DNA of 64,000 nt from Owenia fusiformis. Its lineage: Eukaryota; Annelida; Polychaeta; Sabellida; Oweniidae. Below the pieces are notes generated by a model that had not been told where the DNA came from, did not search any database, and worked only from the letters and a program-made list of their open reading frames with translations. The position numbers and the translations under genes are program-made. Within the stretch, counting starts at the first letter, position 1, and each line of letters starts with the position of its first letter. Shown in pieces: positions 12,601-27,600 of the stretch. The stretch is taken from contig CAIIXF020000009.1 of the NCBI GenBank assembly GCA_903813345.2, forward strand, positions 10,102,030 to 10,166,029. Direction: 5' to 3'.

Positions 12601-15600
12601 ACACTGGCTCTCTGGAATGCACACAGTGGTTAACAGAGCATGGTGCAGATGTCAATGCTGGGGACAATGATGGTTGGACTGCATTGATGCGGGCTTGTAA
12701 CTCTGGCTCTCTGGAATGTACACAGTGGTTAACAGAGCATGATGCAGATGTCAATGCTGGGAACAATGATGGCGTGACTGCATTGATGTTGGCTTGTGAG
12801 TCTGGCTCTTTGGAATGTACAAAGTGGTTAACAGAGCATGGTGCAGATGTCAATGCTAGGAGCGATTCTGGTTGGACTGCATTGATGTGGGCTTGTAAGT
12901 CTGGCTTTCTGGAATGTACACAGTGGTTAACAGAGCATGGTGCAGATGTCAATGCTGGGGACAAAAGAGATAGAACTGCATTAATTTGGGCTTGTAACAC
13001 TGGTTCTCTGGAATGTACACAGTGGTTAACAGAGCAAGGTGCAGATGTCAATGCTAGGAGCGATTCTGGTTGGACTGCATTGATGTGGGCTTGTGAGTCG
13101 GGCTCTCTGGAATGTACAAAGTGGTTAACAGAGCATGGTGCAGATGTCAATGCTAGGAGCGATTCTGGTTGGACTGCATTGATATATGCTTGTGACTCTG
13201 GCTCTCTGGAATGTACACAGTGGTTAACAGAGGATGGCGCAGATGTCAATGCTGGGGACAATTATGATTGGAGTGCATTGATGTTGGCTTGTGAGTCTGG
13301 CTCTTTGGAATGTACAAAGTGGTTAACAGAGCATGGTGCTGATGTCAATGCTAGGAGCGATTCTGGTTGGAAGACTGCATTGATGCGGGCTTGTAACTCT
13401 GGCTCTCTGGAATGTACACAGTGGTTAACAGAGCATGGTGCAGATGTCAATGCTAGGAGCGATTCTGGTTTGACTGCATTGATGCGGGCTTGTGAGTCGG
13501 GCTCTCTGGAATGTACACAGTGGTTAACAGAGCATGGTGCAGATGTCAATGCTGGGGACAATGATGGTTGGACTCCATTGATGTTGGCTTGTAAGTCTGG
13601 CTCTCTGGAATGTACACAGTGGTTAACAGAGCATGGTGCAGATGTCTATGCTAGGAGAAATGATGGTGAGACTGCATTGATGTGGGCTTGTTGGTTTGGC
13701 TCTCTGGAATGTACACAGTGGTTAGCAGAGCATGGTGCTGATGTCAATGTCAGACACAAAGATGGCAGAACTGAACTGATGATTGCTGTTGAGATGAAGT
13801 CTCTGGAATGGATCAAGATGTTAACAGAGCATGGTGCAGATGTCAATGCTAGGGACAGTCATGATTGGACAGCATTGATGTTGGCTTGTGACTCTGGCTC
13901 TCTGGAATGTACACAGTTGTTAACAGAGCATGGTGCAGATGTCAATGCTAGGGACAGTCATGATTGGACAGCATTGATGTTGGCTTGTGACTCTGGCTCT
14001 CTGGAATGTATACAGTGGTTAACAGAGCATGGTGCAGATATCAATGCTAGGGACAATGTTGGTTGGACTGCATTGATGTTGGCTTGTGAGTCTGGCTCTC
14101 TGGAATGTATACAGTGGTTAACAGAGCATGGTGCAGATATCAATGCTAGGGACAATGTTGGTTGGACTGCATTGATGTTGGCTTGTAAGTCTGGCTCTCT
14201 GGAATGTACAAAGTGGTTAACAGAGCATGGTGCAGATGTCAATGCTAAGAACAATGATGGTGACACTGTATTGATGTTGGCTTGTAAGTCTGGCTCACTT
14301 GAATGTACACAGTGGTTAGCAAAGCATGGTGCAGATGTCAATGTCAGACACAAAGATGGCAGAACTGAACTGATGATTGCTGTTGAGATGAAGTCTCTGG
14401 AATGGATCAAGATGTTAACAGAGCATGGTGCAGATGTCAATACCATAAGCACTTATGGTAAAACTGCATTGATGCGTGCTTGTGAGTCTGGCTCTCTGGA
14501 ATATACACAGTGGTTAACAGAGCATGCAGCAGATGTCAATGCTGGGGACAATGATGGTTGGACTGTATTGATGTATGCTTGTAACTCTGGCTCTCTGGAA
14601 TGTACACAGTGGTTAACAGAGCATGGTGCAGATGTCAATGCTAGGGCCAATACTGGTTGGACTGCATTGATGTTGGCTTGTCAGTCTGGCTCTTTGGAAT
14701 GTACACAGTGGTTAACAGAGCATGGAGCAGATGTCAATGCTACTTCTAATAAAGGAGAAACAGTACTGACATTCATAGAAAAGTTCACTCCTAAATACAG
14801 ACACATATACAGCTTTCTCACCAAACTAGGTGTTAAGGATGTTGATTACAAACACCTCATGTCCCTAAACAGGCATGCAACTGATAATCAGCAACACACA
14901 GCTAAATCAAAACTAGATACAATGAAAGATAAATGGAAGCTGAGTCTTAAGAGTCAGGCGAGGTGGTCTCTGTATCAAACCTGTATTAAAAATAAGGTGT
15001 CCTACAGAAACTTCATCAACAGTTTGATTCGTGATGGACATCTATCCCCCAATCCAACATTCTTGTTGTTTGCTGACTCAGATGACATATGTGAGATAGA
15101 GACTATCCTACGAGAACTATATGCTAGTCATGAGGTCCAGAGAGAATTGATCAAATACAGAACACAAAGAACCAGCCAAGAAAAACAAACAGTGAGAACA
15201 CCATCTGTGATATTGGAATCACGTCACAGAAAACTACTGAAATGGTAAATGTCCTATTTTATCCCCCTAGAGAATTAGTCAAATTGCATTTTTAGATACA
15301 GCTAGCCTTTGTTGCACACTGAATCATTAACATTTTAGACAATTAAATTAGATTATGATAACATAACAGGGTCCCGGAGAGAGTTACCATTTTCCCATAA
15401 TTTAAATGACAAATGCTTCACAGTCCATTTTAAACGAGACTAAATGGTATAAATATATTTATGTAATTACTAAAATGAATTACAAATGAATTTACTGAAA
15501 AGGTAAGATGAAAATTGATCCAATGAAATATGCAAAATGATATGAACAGGTTCAAGGAGGATTGGCTCACAGGGACGGTACACAATTTTTTCAAACAATG

Positions 15601-18600
15601 AAAATGTCAGAATGTCATTAATGTCTGATACCAAAAGGTTGCAGCTAATGTCTTGATCACCTCTTGTCTGTTTTGCAATTCAAAATTTGAAGTGAAAAGC
15701 ATGACATCCTTAAAGATTCATTGTTTGAAAATATCAAGATTGCATTCTGGAGCCAACCCTCCTTGAAAAGGTCAGAAATACCTCTTTATACTTTGAATTG
15801 CCACTTATAATTTATGGAATTTACTAATTCAATTAAACTTTATTTATTTTATTTATTTCCCAATTCACCCTTTGTAGGGTATAAGAGTACAAAAGATAAA
15901 CTTAACTAATACAGTAACAAACATTAAAATAACATTATAAATGTACATTTTTTTGCCAAGCCTCGATTGAAAATTTACAAAGTTTTATTAGTATATTTTT
16001 GTTTGAATTCATTAATTTCTCAAACTTCTGTATGTTTGGACTTGTGGAATAAAATTTAGGAAGGCACCTTTTCCTAATATAACTTAAAGCTTTGCATTCT
16101 AAAATGACTTGAAATTCATCACCTATTCCTTTACCGCATAAATCACAAAACCTATTTTCCCTTGGAATATTTTGATAATGTCCTCTTTCAACTGGGAGTT
16201 TTTTATTACACAATCGGTACATAATTAAAACTTTTCTATATTTATCTCTCATACAGAAAACTGTTCAAATGAAAATTCTGTTTTAAATATTTTATAGTTG
16301 TAACTTTTAGTACTTTCATGTCACTATTCCATTTTTGTAAAAAGTCAAATTGCATTTTTAACTAACTGACTTTGGATTTATCCAAACATCTGACATGCCA
16401 AGATTGTTTGATGTGTTTTTCAGATAGGTAAACCAATTTGAGGAAAATACATTTCTGTCATACATATTTTTACATAATTTGTACATTTTTTCGCTCATTT
16501 TTAAACTGTCAGAGCTACTTGTTGCTAATTTATACCAAAATTTCAAGATACATGTATATATAGAGGAAATCTGCCAAGTTCCCCATAAACCATACAGTTT
16601 GGAGTTGTTTTCTCAACCCTAAGAATATATTTTAGAAATTTAAGATGTAGTTTTTCAATCAGTTTGTTATCTGTCATACCCCATATCTCAGCACCATACA
16701 TTAATATTGGCAGAACTAGGGTGTCGAATAAGTGCAACTGTGTTTAAATGGTAATGCAAATTTGATACATCTACTAAGAACTGAAAAAATTGCCTTTTCT
16801 GCTTGACTATACAAATGTTTCATATTTAAATTCAAACTACCCTTGCTATCAAAAATACCCCTAAATATTTAAAGTGTGGTACAACTACACTGCCATTAAG
16901 GGTAGTGCTATCGGTTCTTTTCCTACTGGTCACCATATATTTTGTTTTCTCAGTATTAATTTTGATTTGCCATATATCACAATACATTGCTAGAGAAGAA
17001 AAAGCATCTTGCAGCTTATTTTTCAAAAACAAAAATCCATCTACATGTATTTCATTTTCAACATTAGTCTGAATTTGGATGACCAAAACAAACTGAAACC
17101 AATGGATAGCATGAGACTTTTTAATGGGGAAATAACATGGGGAGCACTTAACTTAAAGCAATTAAGTTTTTCTTTCAAGAACTATTTGATACATCAAAAT
17201 AAATAATAGTAGTGCATTAAACATTGTAAAAATTATTGCATTTTTGGTGAAAATGGGGTCAACATCTTTGAAAAGGTGTGTTGATGGGTTGATTGCTAGT
17301 CAAATATCTCCGAGTTTGCTTGACTTTATTATTACTGTATATAATTTTCTTTGAGATAATGAATTGAACTAAAAGATAAACCTGTCAGAAAATAGTCATA
17401 ATCCAAGATAAAACCTTCTGAAATTGTTTGCGATAACCTACATGTTCCTTTGTACAGAATATATTTAGGAAACAAATATCAAACCTGACACACAGACAAG
17501 GTGTTTTTGAGACTAAAATAGATAGACAGATGCTATTAACTGATAGCAAGCACAAACACTATGAAGGTCTCATTGCGCAGCTCTGATAGTGGATATTTTG
17601 ACATGCATTTTTGATTAGTCAATTCTCACACAATATGGTACCAATTTATTTTATATTTGTACAACATGCTAAGGATATCATTAGACTACTTTCTGGAAGT
17701 TTTCAAGAAATTTGAGTCATTAATTGCTGAGAAGAAACTTGTCAAAAAGTGAGATTTTTTTGGGATAAAAATAATATCATACTTTCAGGATTGATATGGG
17801 AGAAGATGGTCTTAACTCCATACATACTCCATACTATTTTACTTTCAGGATTCCTGTTGTGAAGTTCTATGGTTTGGGAGAAGATGGTCTTTACTCCATA
17901 CATATAGTTGATGGATGTGTCAACAAGACATCTGGCTTCCTAGAAAGAGTGATGCCTGGGTACCAATTCCACTTTGTTACCTGGATGAAGAATGAATCTA
18001 TCCAGTTGCTAGGCTGTGCAGGAAAACCTCTACACAGCAGGAAGAGGGATACTGCTGATGAAGGTATTATTGAAAATTTTGTGACACAACCAAGAGGCAC
18101 TATTGGGGGACTGGTTGCTCTAGTCGACGCAAAAGGTAAGAATTCAGATGAACTATATGTTCTCACAGCCAACCATGTGGTTGAACAATATGACCCTAAT
18201 GTAGAATACATTTCCTGGTCAAAGGAGGATCAAAGTGACAAACATGCAATTGGAAGAGAGGTTCCATACAGAATAGCTCTGAGAATGGAAAGTAATGATG
18301 AAGATGACAAAGATGTGCAGGATAATGATGCTGAATATGTGGTGTTTGGTCATATGGAGGATCAGGATTTGGGCACTGAGTCAAATATCTGGAAGGATGA
18401 TGAGAACAATGACATTAATCCAGAGGAATTCGATGAGAAAATGTTTGGAAAATGGATCTGCAACTCAAATTTTGATGAAATTGAAAATGTTGTTGAGGAT
18501 GATAGTGATAAGGAACAACAATACGATATTGCTTGTATCAAAGTTGACGGGCAAGGAGAACATCGATTCATCAACGTGAATGATCAGCATGAAGATGGCT

Positions 18601-21600
18601 CCATCAAGGTGGATAATCAATGTGAAAACATAAAACATCAATATAACGCTTGTTCTGGGTGTAGTACTAAACATATAAGGTCAAATGATAATTGGCAGTT
18701 CAGATATAATCTTGATAATTTAGTTGGCTCAAAGGTGGTGAAGCTGGGATCCTCTCACAAACAAATGAAAGGGAATATTCTGAAGGTAGATGCAGCAGGT
18801 GAAATCAAAGTTGGGAAAAAGACTGCATGGGTAGAGAACATGGTAGCTATTGGTGCAGATGCTTCAGATTCTGACACTGCATATACACAGCCAGGAGACA
18901 GTGGAACAATAGTATGTAATACAAGAACAGATAGAAAGGGACATTATCAAACCTGTTTGATGATATTTGCAGGATGGGGTAAACTAAATAAATATTACAA
19001 ATGGGAGCAACCAGTGTCTCTCGCATTCTCACTGCCTGAAGCCCTAAAGAAGCTCGCTGAACAAGTCTCTGGAAATAATGAGAAATCATGGAGATACAAG
19101 AAAAAATTTAAGTTGTCTTGCTGCAAGAAAGTATTTGAAGAAGCAGAGCAATGAATGGAAGAATGCTGAGACATTTCATGCTAAAACATATATACATGGA
19201 CGTGGCTAGCTGAACAAGTCCCTGGAAATAATAAGAAATTGAAGAAATACAAGAAAAAGTTTAGTTTGTCCTGCTGTAAGAAAGTATTTGAGCAAATAGA
19301 AAAAGAAACAGAGATATGAAGACACCATATATGAATATGGTTTCTTCTTGTTATACACTGATGTGGATTCTTTGGGATTTAGCACTTTGACTCAATTAAC
19401 ATCTAATGCATACTATTAAACTGAGTGTAATCCTTCAGTCACACAGGTATGTAATACATTGATGGACCAAGATGCACCAAGTAATGATATAAATCAACAA
19501 CTAAGGAAACATAAGTAACATCTACAACATCAAACGTCAAAATAATTGTCAGCAAACACTTGTCACTAAGCAAGATATATACAAGAAAATACAAGTTACA
19601 TCCAATTCATAGAACCAACCTACGTGAACAATGCAATGCGCCTGAGACACTAGAACATTTTGTCTTCAAATGTGACAAAAATCAAGAACTGCAGGAAAAA
19701 CTGTTTCATGAGGTCAACAAAATACTTCTACAAAGTGATTGCAACCAAATTTTGGACTTAAAAACACTCACTGGGGTAAATCAATAACAAGATCAACAAC
19801 AAATTTAAAACCTTTTTAATCGTATCAAAAAGGTTCTAGTTTACAATAATAGATGGCAGTCTGAAAGACAATTAATAAATCTAAATATAGAACTCTGAAC
19901 TCTTGGCCAATCGCCAACCTATACATATAGTTAAGGATTTTATAGAAAACAAAACAAAAAAGAACTACAAAACAAAGCAGTATCAAATCGCAAAAAGAAC
20001 CAGCGACTAAACCAGCACAAGAGACCATCTTATTGAGACTAATCCACCTAAAGAAAGGATTTAACCTACAGTTTGAGCATTAAATAATTAGTGGATTTGC
20101 TGAGGTGAGGATTTCCCATGCTAAAAGAGAGGTCATAAATCAATGGATGAGAGTATACAAAATGTAGAATATATCTTAAGGGATATGTATCTAGACAATA
20201 TTGGAAACTACGGGCTTTCAACCACCATGGCTTGGAAACGGTGATAGAAAATCGAATACTCATTTATATATTGCCCAAACTGTAACCTAACCAACTTTTT
20301 TGTATAATTGTTTAAGGGTTTTAGTTATTAAAGACTATATATTAGTTATATATTAGTGTTAAAGCATTTATCTATATATATTTGTGATCCATATTATTGT
20401 TATTGAAACTTAATTATGTATTTTAGCTTAGAGTTTATTTTATAACCATGCCAACAGTCTTTTATAACCTGATGAACTAAATATGAGCAAAGTAAACTGC
20501 AATCTTCTTATAAACAAAGCTAAACCCATTTAACTGTGCAATGTAAACTGCAATTTTTGAATGTATTTTTAGGGCACTTATGTATATTTGTCATCTTTAA
20601 GATTGTAAGATTGTAATTGAAACTTATTGAAGTATTTAGCTTATAGCTTATTTTATAACCATGCCAACAGTCTTTTAGAAGCTAATGAACTGAATATGAG
20701 CAAAGTAAACTGCAAACTTCTTAAGAACAAAGTTGAAACCATTCAACTGCGTAATGTAAACTGCAATTTTTGAATGTATTTTAAGAGCACTTATGTAAAT
20801 TGATGATCTTTAAGATATAGTTATTGAAACTTACTATATATATTAGCTTATAGCTTATTTCTAACTATGCCAAGAGTCTTTGAGAAGCTAATGAACTGAA
20901 TAAGCAAAGTAAACTGCAAATTTTTGAATGTATTTTAGAGCACTTATGTAAATTGATGATCTTTAAGATTGTTATTGAAACTTACTATATATATTAGCTT
21001 ATAGCTTATTTCTAACCATGCCAAGAGTCTTTGAGAAGCTAATGAACTGAATAAGCAAAGTAAACTGCAAATTTTTGAATGTATTTTAGAGCACTTATGT
21101 AAATTGATGATCTTTAAGATTGTTATTGAAACTTACTACAAGGGCCGATCAAAAAGTTTCTTACCGTTGGCTCTAGATTTTATATTAAGAGGAGTTGGAT
21201 GCTCAAACTTTTACATAAGACAGGGTAGTAAGTTTGCTTGAGACTGTCTGAGTTTCATTAAAATTGGTTCATTGGTAGTGACACAGAGTCAATACATATT
21301 TTCAATGATTGAATTAGGTGGAGCAGCGTTTTTTATAAAAAAAATTGTGCTAAGCTGCAGTTTTGGAAATTTCTAACACTAAGTAGTGTCATCTGTCAAC
21401 AGACTGTAGTTTAATCATGTTTAATTAGTTTTTCTGCTAATATTCATTCTCATTCAAAATATTCAACACAAGTTGCAATGCACTTCCTATATCTGTCCAC
21501 TTGATCCAAAAACACATGTCTTCGTATGAGAGGTTTGAAAGGATGTCGGTAAATTTCCAGAACCACAACTCAGCAGATATTTTATATAAAACGCTGCTCC

Positions 21601-24600
21601 ACCTAACTTTGTCATTGAAAATATGAATTGACTCTGTGTCACTACCAATAAACCAATTTATATGAAACTCGTACAGTTTCAAGCAAACTAACTATCCTGT
21701 CTCATGTTAAAGTTTGAGCTTCCAACTCCTCATATTATAAAATTGAGAGCCAACGGTAAGAAACTTTTTGATCGGCCCTTGTATATATTATAGCTTATAT
21801 GTTTATTTTATAACCATGCCTTAGAAGCTAATGAACTGAATAAGCAAAGTAAACTGCAATTTATGTTCATGTAGAGTATAGATATGGCCGTGAGAGTCGT
21901 ACATGTAAAATTATTAATATAAAATTAATATAAATAAATATTGAGCCAATTAACACAAAACACAATACCTTGGAAAATAATGGCTAATTTAAGTTAATTA
22001 GCTACAAGAGTTTACAATTTGACATAACTGTTAATTAGCTCAATTGGATATTATAATACCATCTCCAACTCATCTTCTTGGGCGAAAATAAATCTCCAAC
22101 TGGTGGTGTAAGCTGGGGAAGGAGGTGAGGGAAAAGAATCGAAATGTATAACTTACATTGATGTTAATGGATTTTGTACGCACCTAGGGAGAAAACCCTC
22201 CAACTACAATCCTATCGATATCTCGTCTAAAGTCTCATCTCGTACTCTCGAGATCTGAAGCTTGATGTTTCGTTCAGTGTAACTTACCAGAAACATTTAC
22301 CTGGGATAACCGGGGAATGGTCTTCTTAGGGCTTGTTCATACCTAAACCTTAACCGACTCTCACATTGCCATAAATGAAATTATTGTCAATAATTTGAAT
22401 TTATGTTCATGTAGAGTATAGATATGGCCGTGAGAGTCGTACATGTAAAATTATTAATATAAAATTAATATAAATAAATATTGAGCCAATTAACACAAAA
22501 CACAATACCTTGGAAAATAATGGCTAATTTAAGTTAATTAGCTACAAGAGTTTACAATTTGACATAACTGTTAATTAGCTCAATTGGATATTATAATACC
22601 ATCTCCAACTCATCTTCTTGGGCGAAAATAAGGCCATGCGCGATCTCTCGCGAGAGCCCAAAAGAAAAGAAGATTAATTAGAAAGTAGTTAAATCATTTA
22701 ATGATACACACAAATCAATACATGAATACCAAATTATAAGAACATCATAGAAATGAACTAAAGTAAATCCGCAAATTCTGAAATATGGATGGACAAATTA
22801 ATGTAATGTAATGTAATATGCTGTCAATCTCAGGTAAGATAAAGGAATTAGAATTGAATGAAAATTTTTGAATTCAGAAAGTGCGGGTTTATCTCAATTA
22901 AATTTCTAGTACATCATGAAGAAAAAACAGTAGCTACTTGAAATTTGCATGCTCGACACCTGTTTGAGCCGACTTTGGGGTTTACATGAAAATTGAATAC
23001 TCGACACCTGTCTGAGCAACTTTGGGGCTTTAATGAAAATTGCATACTCGACACCAGTCTGAGTTTATAAATGTCTACCTAATATATTTTTTAATGTATG
23101 TATGTCATCTCCCAATCTTTTGATAGTATAGTCATCAAGTCCAAGATTTGTGGCCCATGTAGCTCCGCCTATCCGCAAACTGTGGCAATTATAGAAGGTA
23201 GGATCTACCTGACATTAAAAAAGAGTCTGTGAAGAAAATTGTTAAATACAGAAGTCTTCAATGGAGCATCTCTATAAATGAAAAGAGGACCTGATTTAAA
23301 GGACCTTATGTTCAGGTACAACTTCATATGTAATACTGGACAACAAGATGGTAATTGAGAATTAATTGATATCGTAGCAGGAGATGAGCTATGTTTAAAA
23401 TGTGAAAAAGTAATAATGAAAAAGGCTTCATCGGGAGAGAATTGAATACTTTCTAACTGTAAGTTGTGTCCTGTGGAAGTACTTGTCAACTCACTACTTC
23501 TTAGTAAGCCAAAAAGGCTGTAGATAACATAGCTCTGTACAAGACTTGAGCAAAAGGGTCAAAATCTACTTCAGAAGTTTTAGAAACCATTTGTTCTAAC
23601 AAGGCTGTGTTGATTGGCAATCTAGTGTCTATGCTAGGATTTTGTTTACAAAAACCGGAAACTATTTGAGAGACTACATAAGAAGTAGTGGGATCTTTGA
23701 AATTGTTAATTGTGAAAATATGATAAATATGATATACCAGACAGAGCTGACTTGAATGAATTAGGGGCATAATTCTTTAAACGAAGATGTGCTGCAAAAA
23801 GGCTAGCAGAGGCTGGGGTTAGAGGAAATTCACCTATACCTGTCTGGGAGTTGGACTGTACTAATAAATCATATGACTTTCTGGTAGACGGGGCTTAGGC
23901 AGCTTGAAGTGCTTCTAAAAAGATAAAAAGTAACATAAATTGTTTCTAGATAAAGCGTCAGCAGCAGAATTATGAATACCAGCAATGTGTTAACTTTAAA
24001 CATGATATTGTTTAAGAGACATTTTAATAAATAGGAAGTAAGAGTTGCATGGACGTTTGATTGCTGGTAGAAAATTTATTTCGGTATGTTCACTACTGCT
24101 TCATTGTCAGAATGCAGGATAACTGTGTGTCCAGACATAAGTTTTGCCTATGTAAGTATAGCAGTAACAATAGGATAAAATTCAAGAATATTGATGTCCA
24201 ATTCTTTCCATTCTGATGGCCATTTCCCTTTAAACCAAAGATTATTGCAAACGGCTCCATAGCCTATCGTAGTAGAAGCATCGGTAAAAGATGCAATTGT
24301 TCTCTTGTCTCTTGTTCTTCTGTAAGGAAAATAGATTTCCCATTAAAGGGAATAGAAACTATTTCCACATTAATAAATCCTGCATAGATGGAGTGTTGAT
24401 TAAGATTTTATAATGTAGCTCCTTCATTTTTTAGATAGATGAATAAATATTGAAATAAATAATCTACCGAAAGGAATCACACAACAACAGTAGCTAAGGA
24501 ATCCTATAGCAGATAAAAGTTCTCTTTTTGAGACTTTCTCTGGTTTTGGCTTAATGGTAAAGGGGTTGATGTTACATAAAGTGTCAATGATTGTTTTGCC

Positions 24601-27600
24601 ATTTCCATGAGCAAACAAGCTTCTAATAGTCTTACACAAGAAGCAACCTTTTCCTAAATGTTTTATAATATCTATGGCTTGTTGTACGGTTGCATATTTA
24701 ACTGTAGAAGTTTCGTCTGGGATAGTATCATTATGGATTGGCCTCTGGGATGTGATAAGTTGTGAATAACACAGAATTCACCTGGAGATTTTTAGGAACG
24801 AGAAATAAGGGTGAAATAATATCAAATGGTGGCTGGTCAAAAGGTCCAAGTATTCTACCAGCTTTAAGCTCTTTGTTTAATTTTTTGAGAGCTTCTGGGT
24901 TCTTAGATATGATGACAAATTATCATGAGTAATGTTGTAATGTTCTGGCAAATCAGAGTGAGGAAATGTAAATCCGTACTAGAAACCATGAACTGTTTCT
25001 TCTTGATGTTCATAGCCTTCAAGCCAATATCTGAGTCTTTCAGGTTTAACTGGAGTAACAACTTGTGTTGACATAAGTTCACTCGAAGGTTTTTTTTTTT
25101 TTGGAGTCTCCAGTACCTGAGCGCTTTTTGTTGGGGAATTGGGCTTGCCTGCCGTTGTTGCGGGAGTAACATTTTGCAAGTTGGGCAGGTGTGGTTAAAG
25201 GGGATATATATTTCAAGAGGTGAGGGGTTTGATCATGAAAACTTTGGGTATAGACAGCAATAAATATACTGAATGCTCGGACCCATTCTGGAAATGAAAG
25301 GATTTTCCCTTCTTTGAAGGGTTTAAATTCAAATGTTTTGATTCAAAAGAATTGTCAGATTACATCTCACAGAGGACATAATCATTGTTTTTGTCTTCTT
25401 CAATACAATCATGAATCAATACATGAATACCAAAATATAAGAACATCATAGAAATGAATTAAAGTAAATCCGCAAAATCTGAAATATGGACAAATTAATG
25501 TAATGTAATATGTTGAAAACTGGGAATTGGATTCATTGAAGCTACTGACACCTGTCCTTGTAGCATGGCATTCGTGTTGGGAATTAATCCATAAGCTGTA
25601 GAGACGGGTTGGGAATTATGAAAAGCTGAAAGGTTAGTAGAGACTGGAGGGATGAAAGGGTAGGGTTGGATATTAGCGCTTGATGCAAAAGATGGAATAG
25701 GGCGAGTAATGGATGCTGTGGGTCTATTTAGAGAGAATGAAATGTTGGGTTGGAATGGAAGATGTAGTGGAATAAGAAGGGAAAGGGGATAAGGGAAAAG
25801 TTGTTGTAAAGTTGCCTCTTATTAAAGTGGGCATAGACTTGGCTGCAGTCAGGGTATTAGAAGTGTGATACTCTTCTATAGTAATACTTGGGTTAGGTCC
25901 TTCAGTTTCAGACATTTTCAGTGAAATAATTAGTAGTTATATATAGGGTAAGCAACTTCAAGACATAAAAGACATAAAAACATTTAGATAAATATAAATA
26001 GAAGCACATGCTGCATGTTAGATGTATATAAATATGATGCCCATAAGGCTAATCATAATAAATATGATTTAGAATACACTGCATAAATAAATGCATATAA
26101 TATATAAAGATTATGAATTATCATAAAATAAATATGATGCCCATAAGGCTAATCATAATAAATATGATTTAGAATACACTGCATAAATAAATGCATATGA
26201 TATATAAAGATTATGAATTATCATAATATAAATATGATGCCCATAAGGCTAATCATAATAAATATGATTTAGAATACACTGCATAAATAAATGCATATGA
26301 TATATAAAAAATGAATTATCATAATATAAATATGATAACCTTTAAGAATAAAGGTAAAGTATACAATGCATGAATAAATGCATATGATATATAAAATAAT
26401 ATGAATTATCATAATATAAATATGATAACCTTTAAGAATAAAGGTAAAGTATACAATGCATGAATAAATGCATATGAAATATAAAATAATATGAATTTTA
26501 TCATAATATAAATATGATAACATATCATGTCTAAAGGTATAGTATACACTGCATGAATAAATGCGGATGATATACAAAATGATATATATTTATCATAATA
26601 TAAATATGATAACATATAAGTAAACAGGAAACTAAATTTCCTAATATAAGTATAGTACTTATGAAGGATAACTAAGTGAATAAACTATTGTGAAAAGTTA
26701 ACGACTCTCTGGCTTATGTTTGGTTAGAGAAGAGTAGCCGTCTCTTCTAATGTTAAGTCTAATTATTATTACCTAATAAATGTAATCAAGAAATCTCAGG
26801 ACTGCGCCTTTCCAGGACTTGACGAAATGCTTTTCCCCTTGCATTGAGATGTGTGGGATCGTAGGAGTCATCTATCAAATTTGACCATTGATTCTATATT
26901 GGGTGGTATGTGGGTGATGTAGGAACAAAAGTCTATTGCCCTTATGATGATGAATATCATTTAAAAATTTGAAATTGGTAGATAAAATATTGAATTATTG
27001 AATGCATTCTGAAGCAGTATTGATCGAGGATTTGAAAGGATGCCATGAGCGTTGAAATAGTTCTCCAATATAAAAGGCTTTTAATGAAGGATGGATGTAT
27101 ATCTAAATATTGTTCAGCCAAAGTGATGAGATTTATTGCAACAAAGGTAGATGATCTATGAACCAGATCATTTTCTCCTAGCTGTAATATAGCCAAATCT
27201 GGATAGGGAATTTTATATTTTACATCATCTTGAAATTGTTTAATTGTATAAACAATGGTATTATAGTTAACTATGTCTTCCTTTAATTTAAAGTCAAATT
27301 GGTTAGATTCTTCTATTTTCCGAACAAAACTGTGGCCTATAATGCTGACCCTAATAACATTAGGCATCTCTAATTGTCTTGTATAATGGGAGAAGAAAGG
27401 TAAGGATATTATTGACTCCTGTCTTATCCTCAGAGTAAAGTTTATTATGTGCAATAAGGTGTCAGAAATATAGAAGAAAAGGAATAATTATAGCTCTCTC
27501 AAGAGATAAATATATATCAAGTAATAAAATGATATCTGTACCTTAATGGTACTATGAATAATCCCAATAACAACCAGAAATCTCTGGAATGGGATAATAA

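Noticed and set aside
11048-14650. Long open frames on the minus strand opposite the ankyrin gene (up to 592 codons)
   Set aside because: They arise because the 99-bp repeat has no stop in that antisense frame; the translation is a monotonous shadow of the ankyrin units.
18196-18674. Overlapping minus- and plus-strand ORFs inside the protease
   Set aside because: Shadows of the Asp/Glu-rich coding region; no own motifs.
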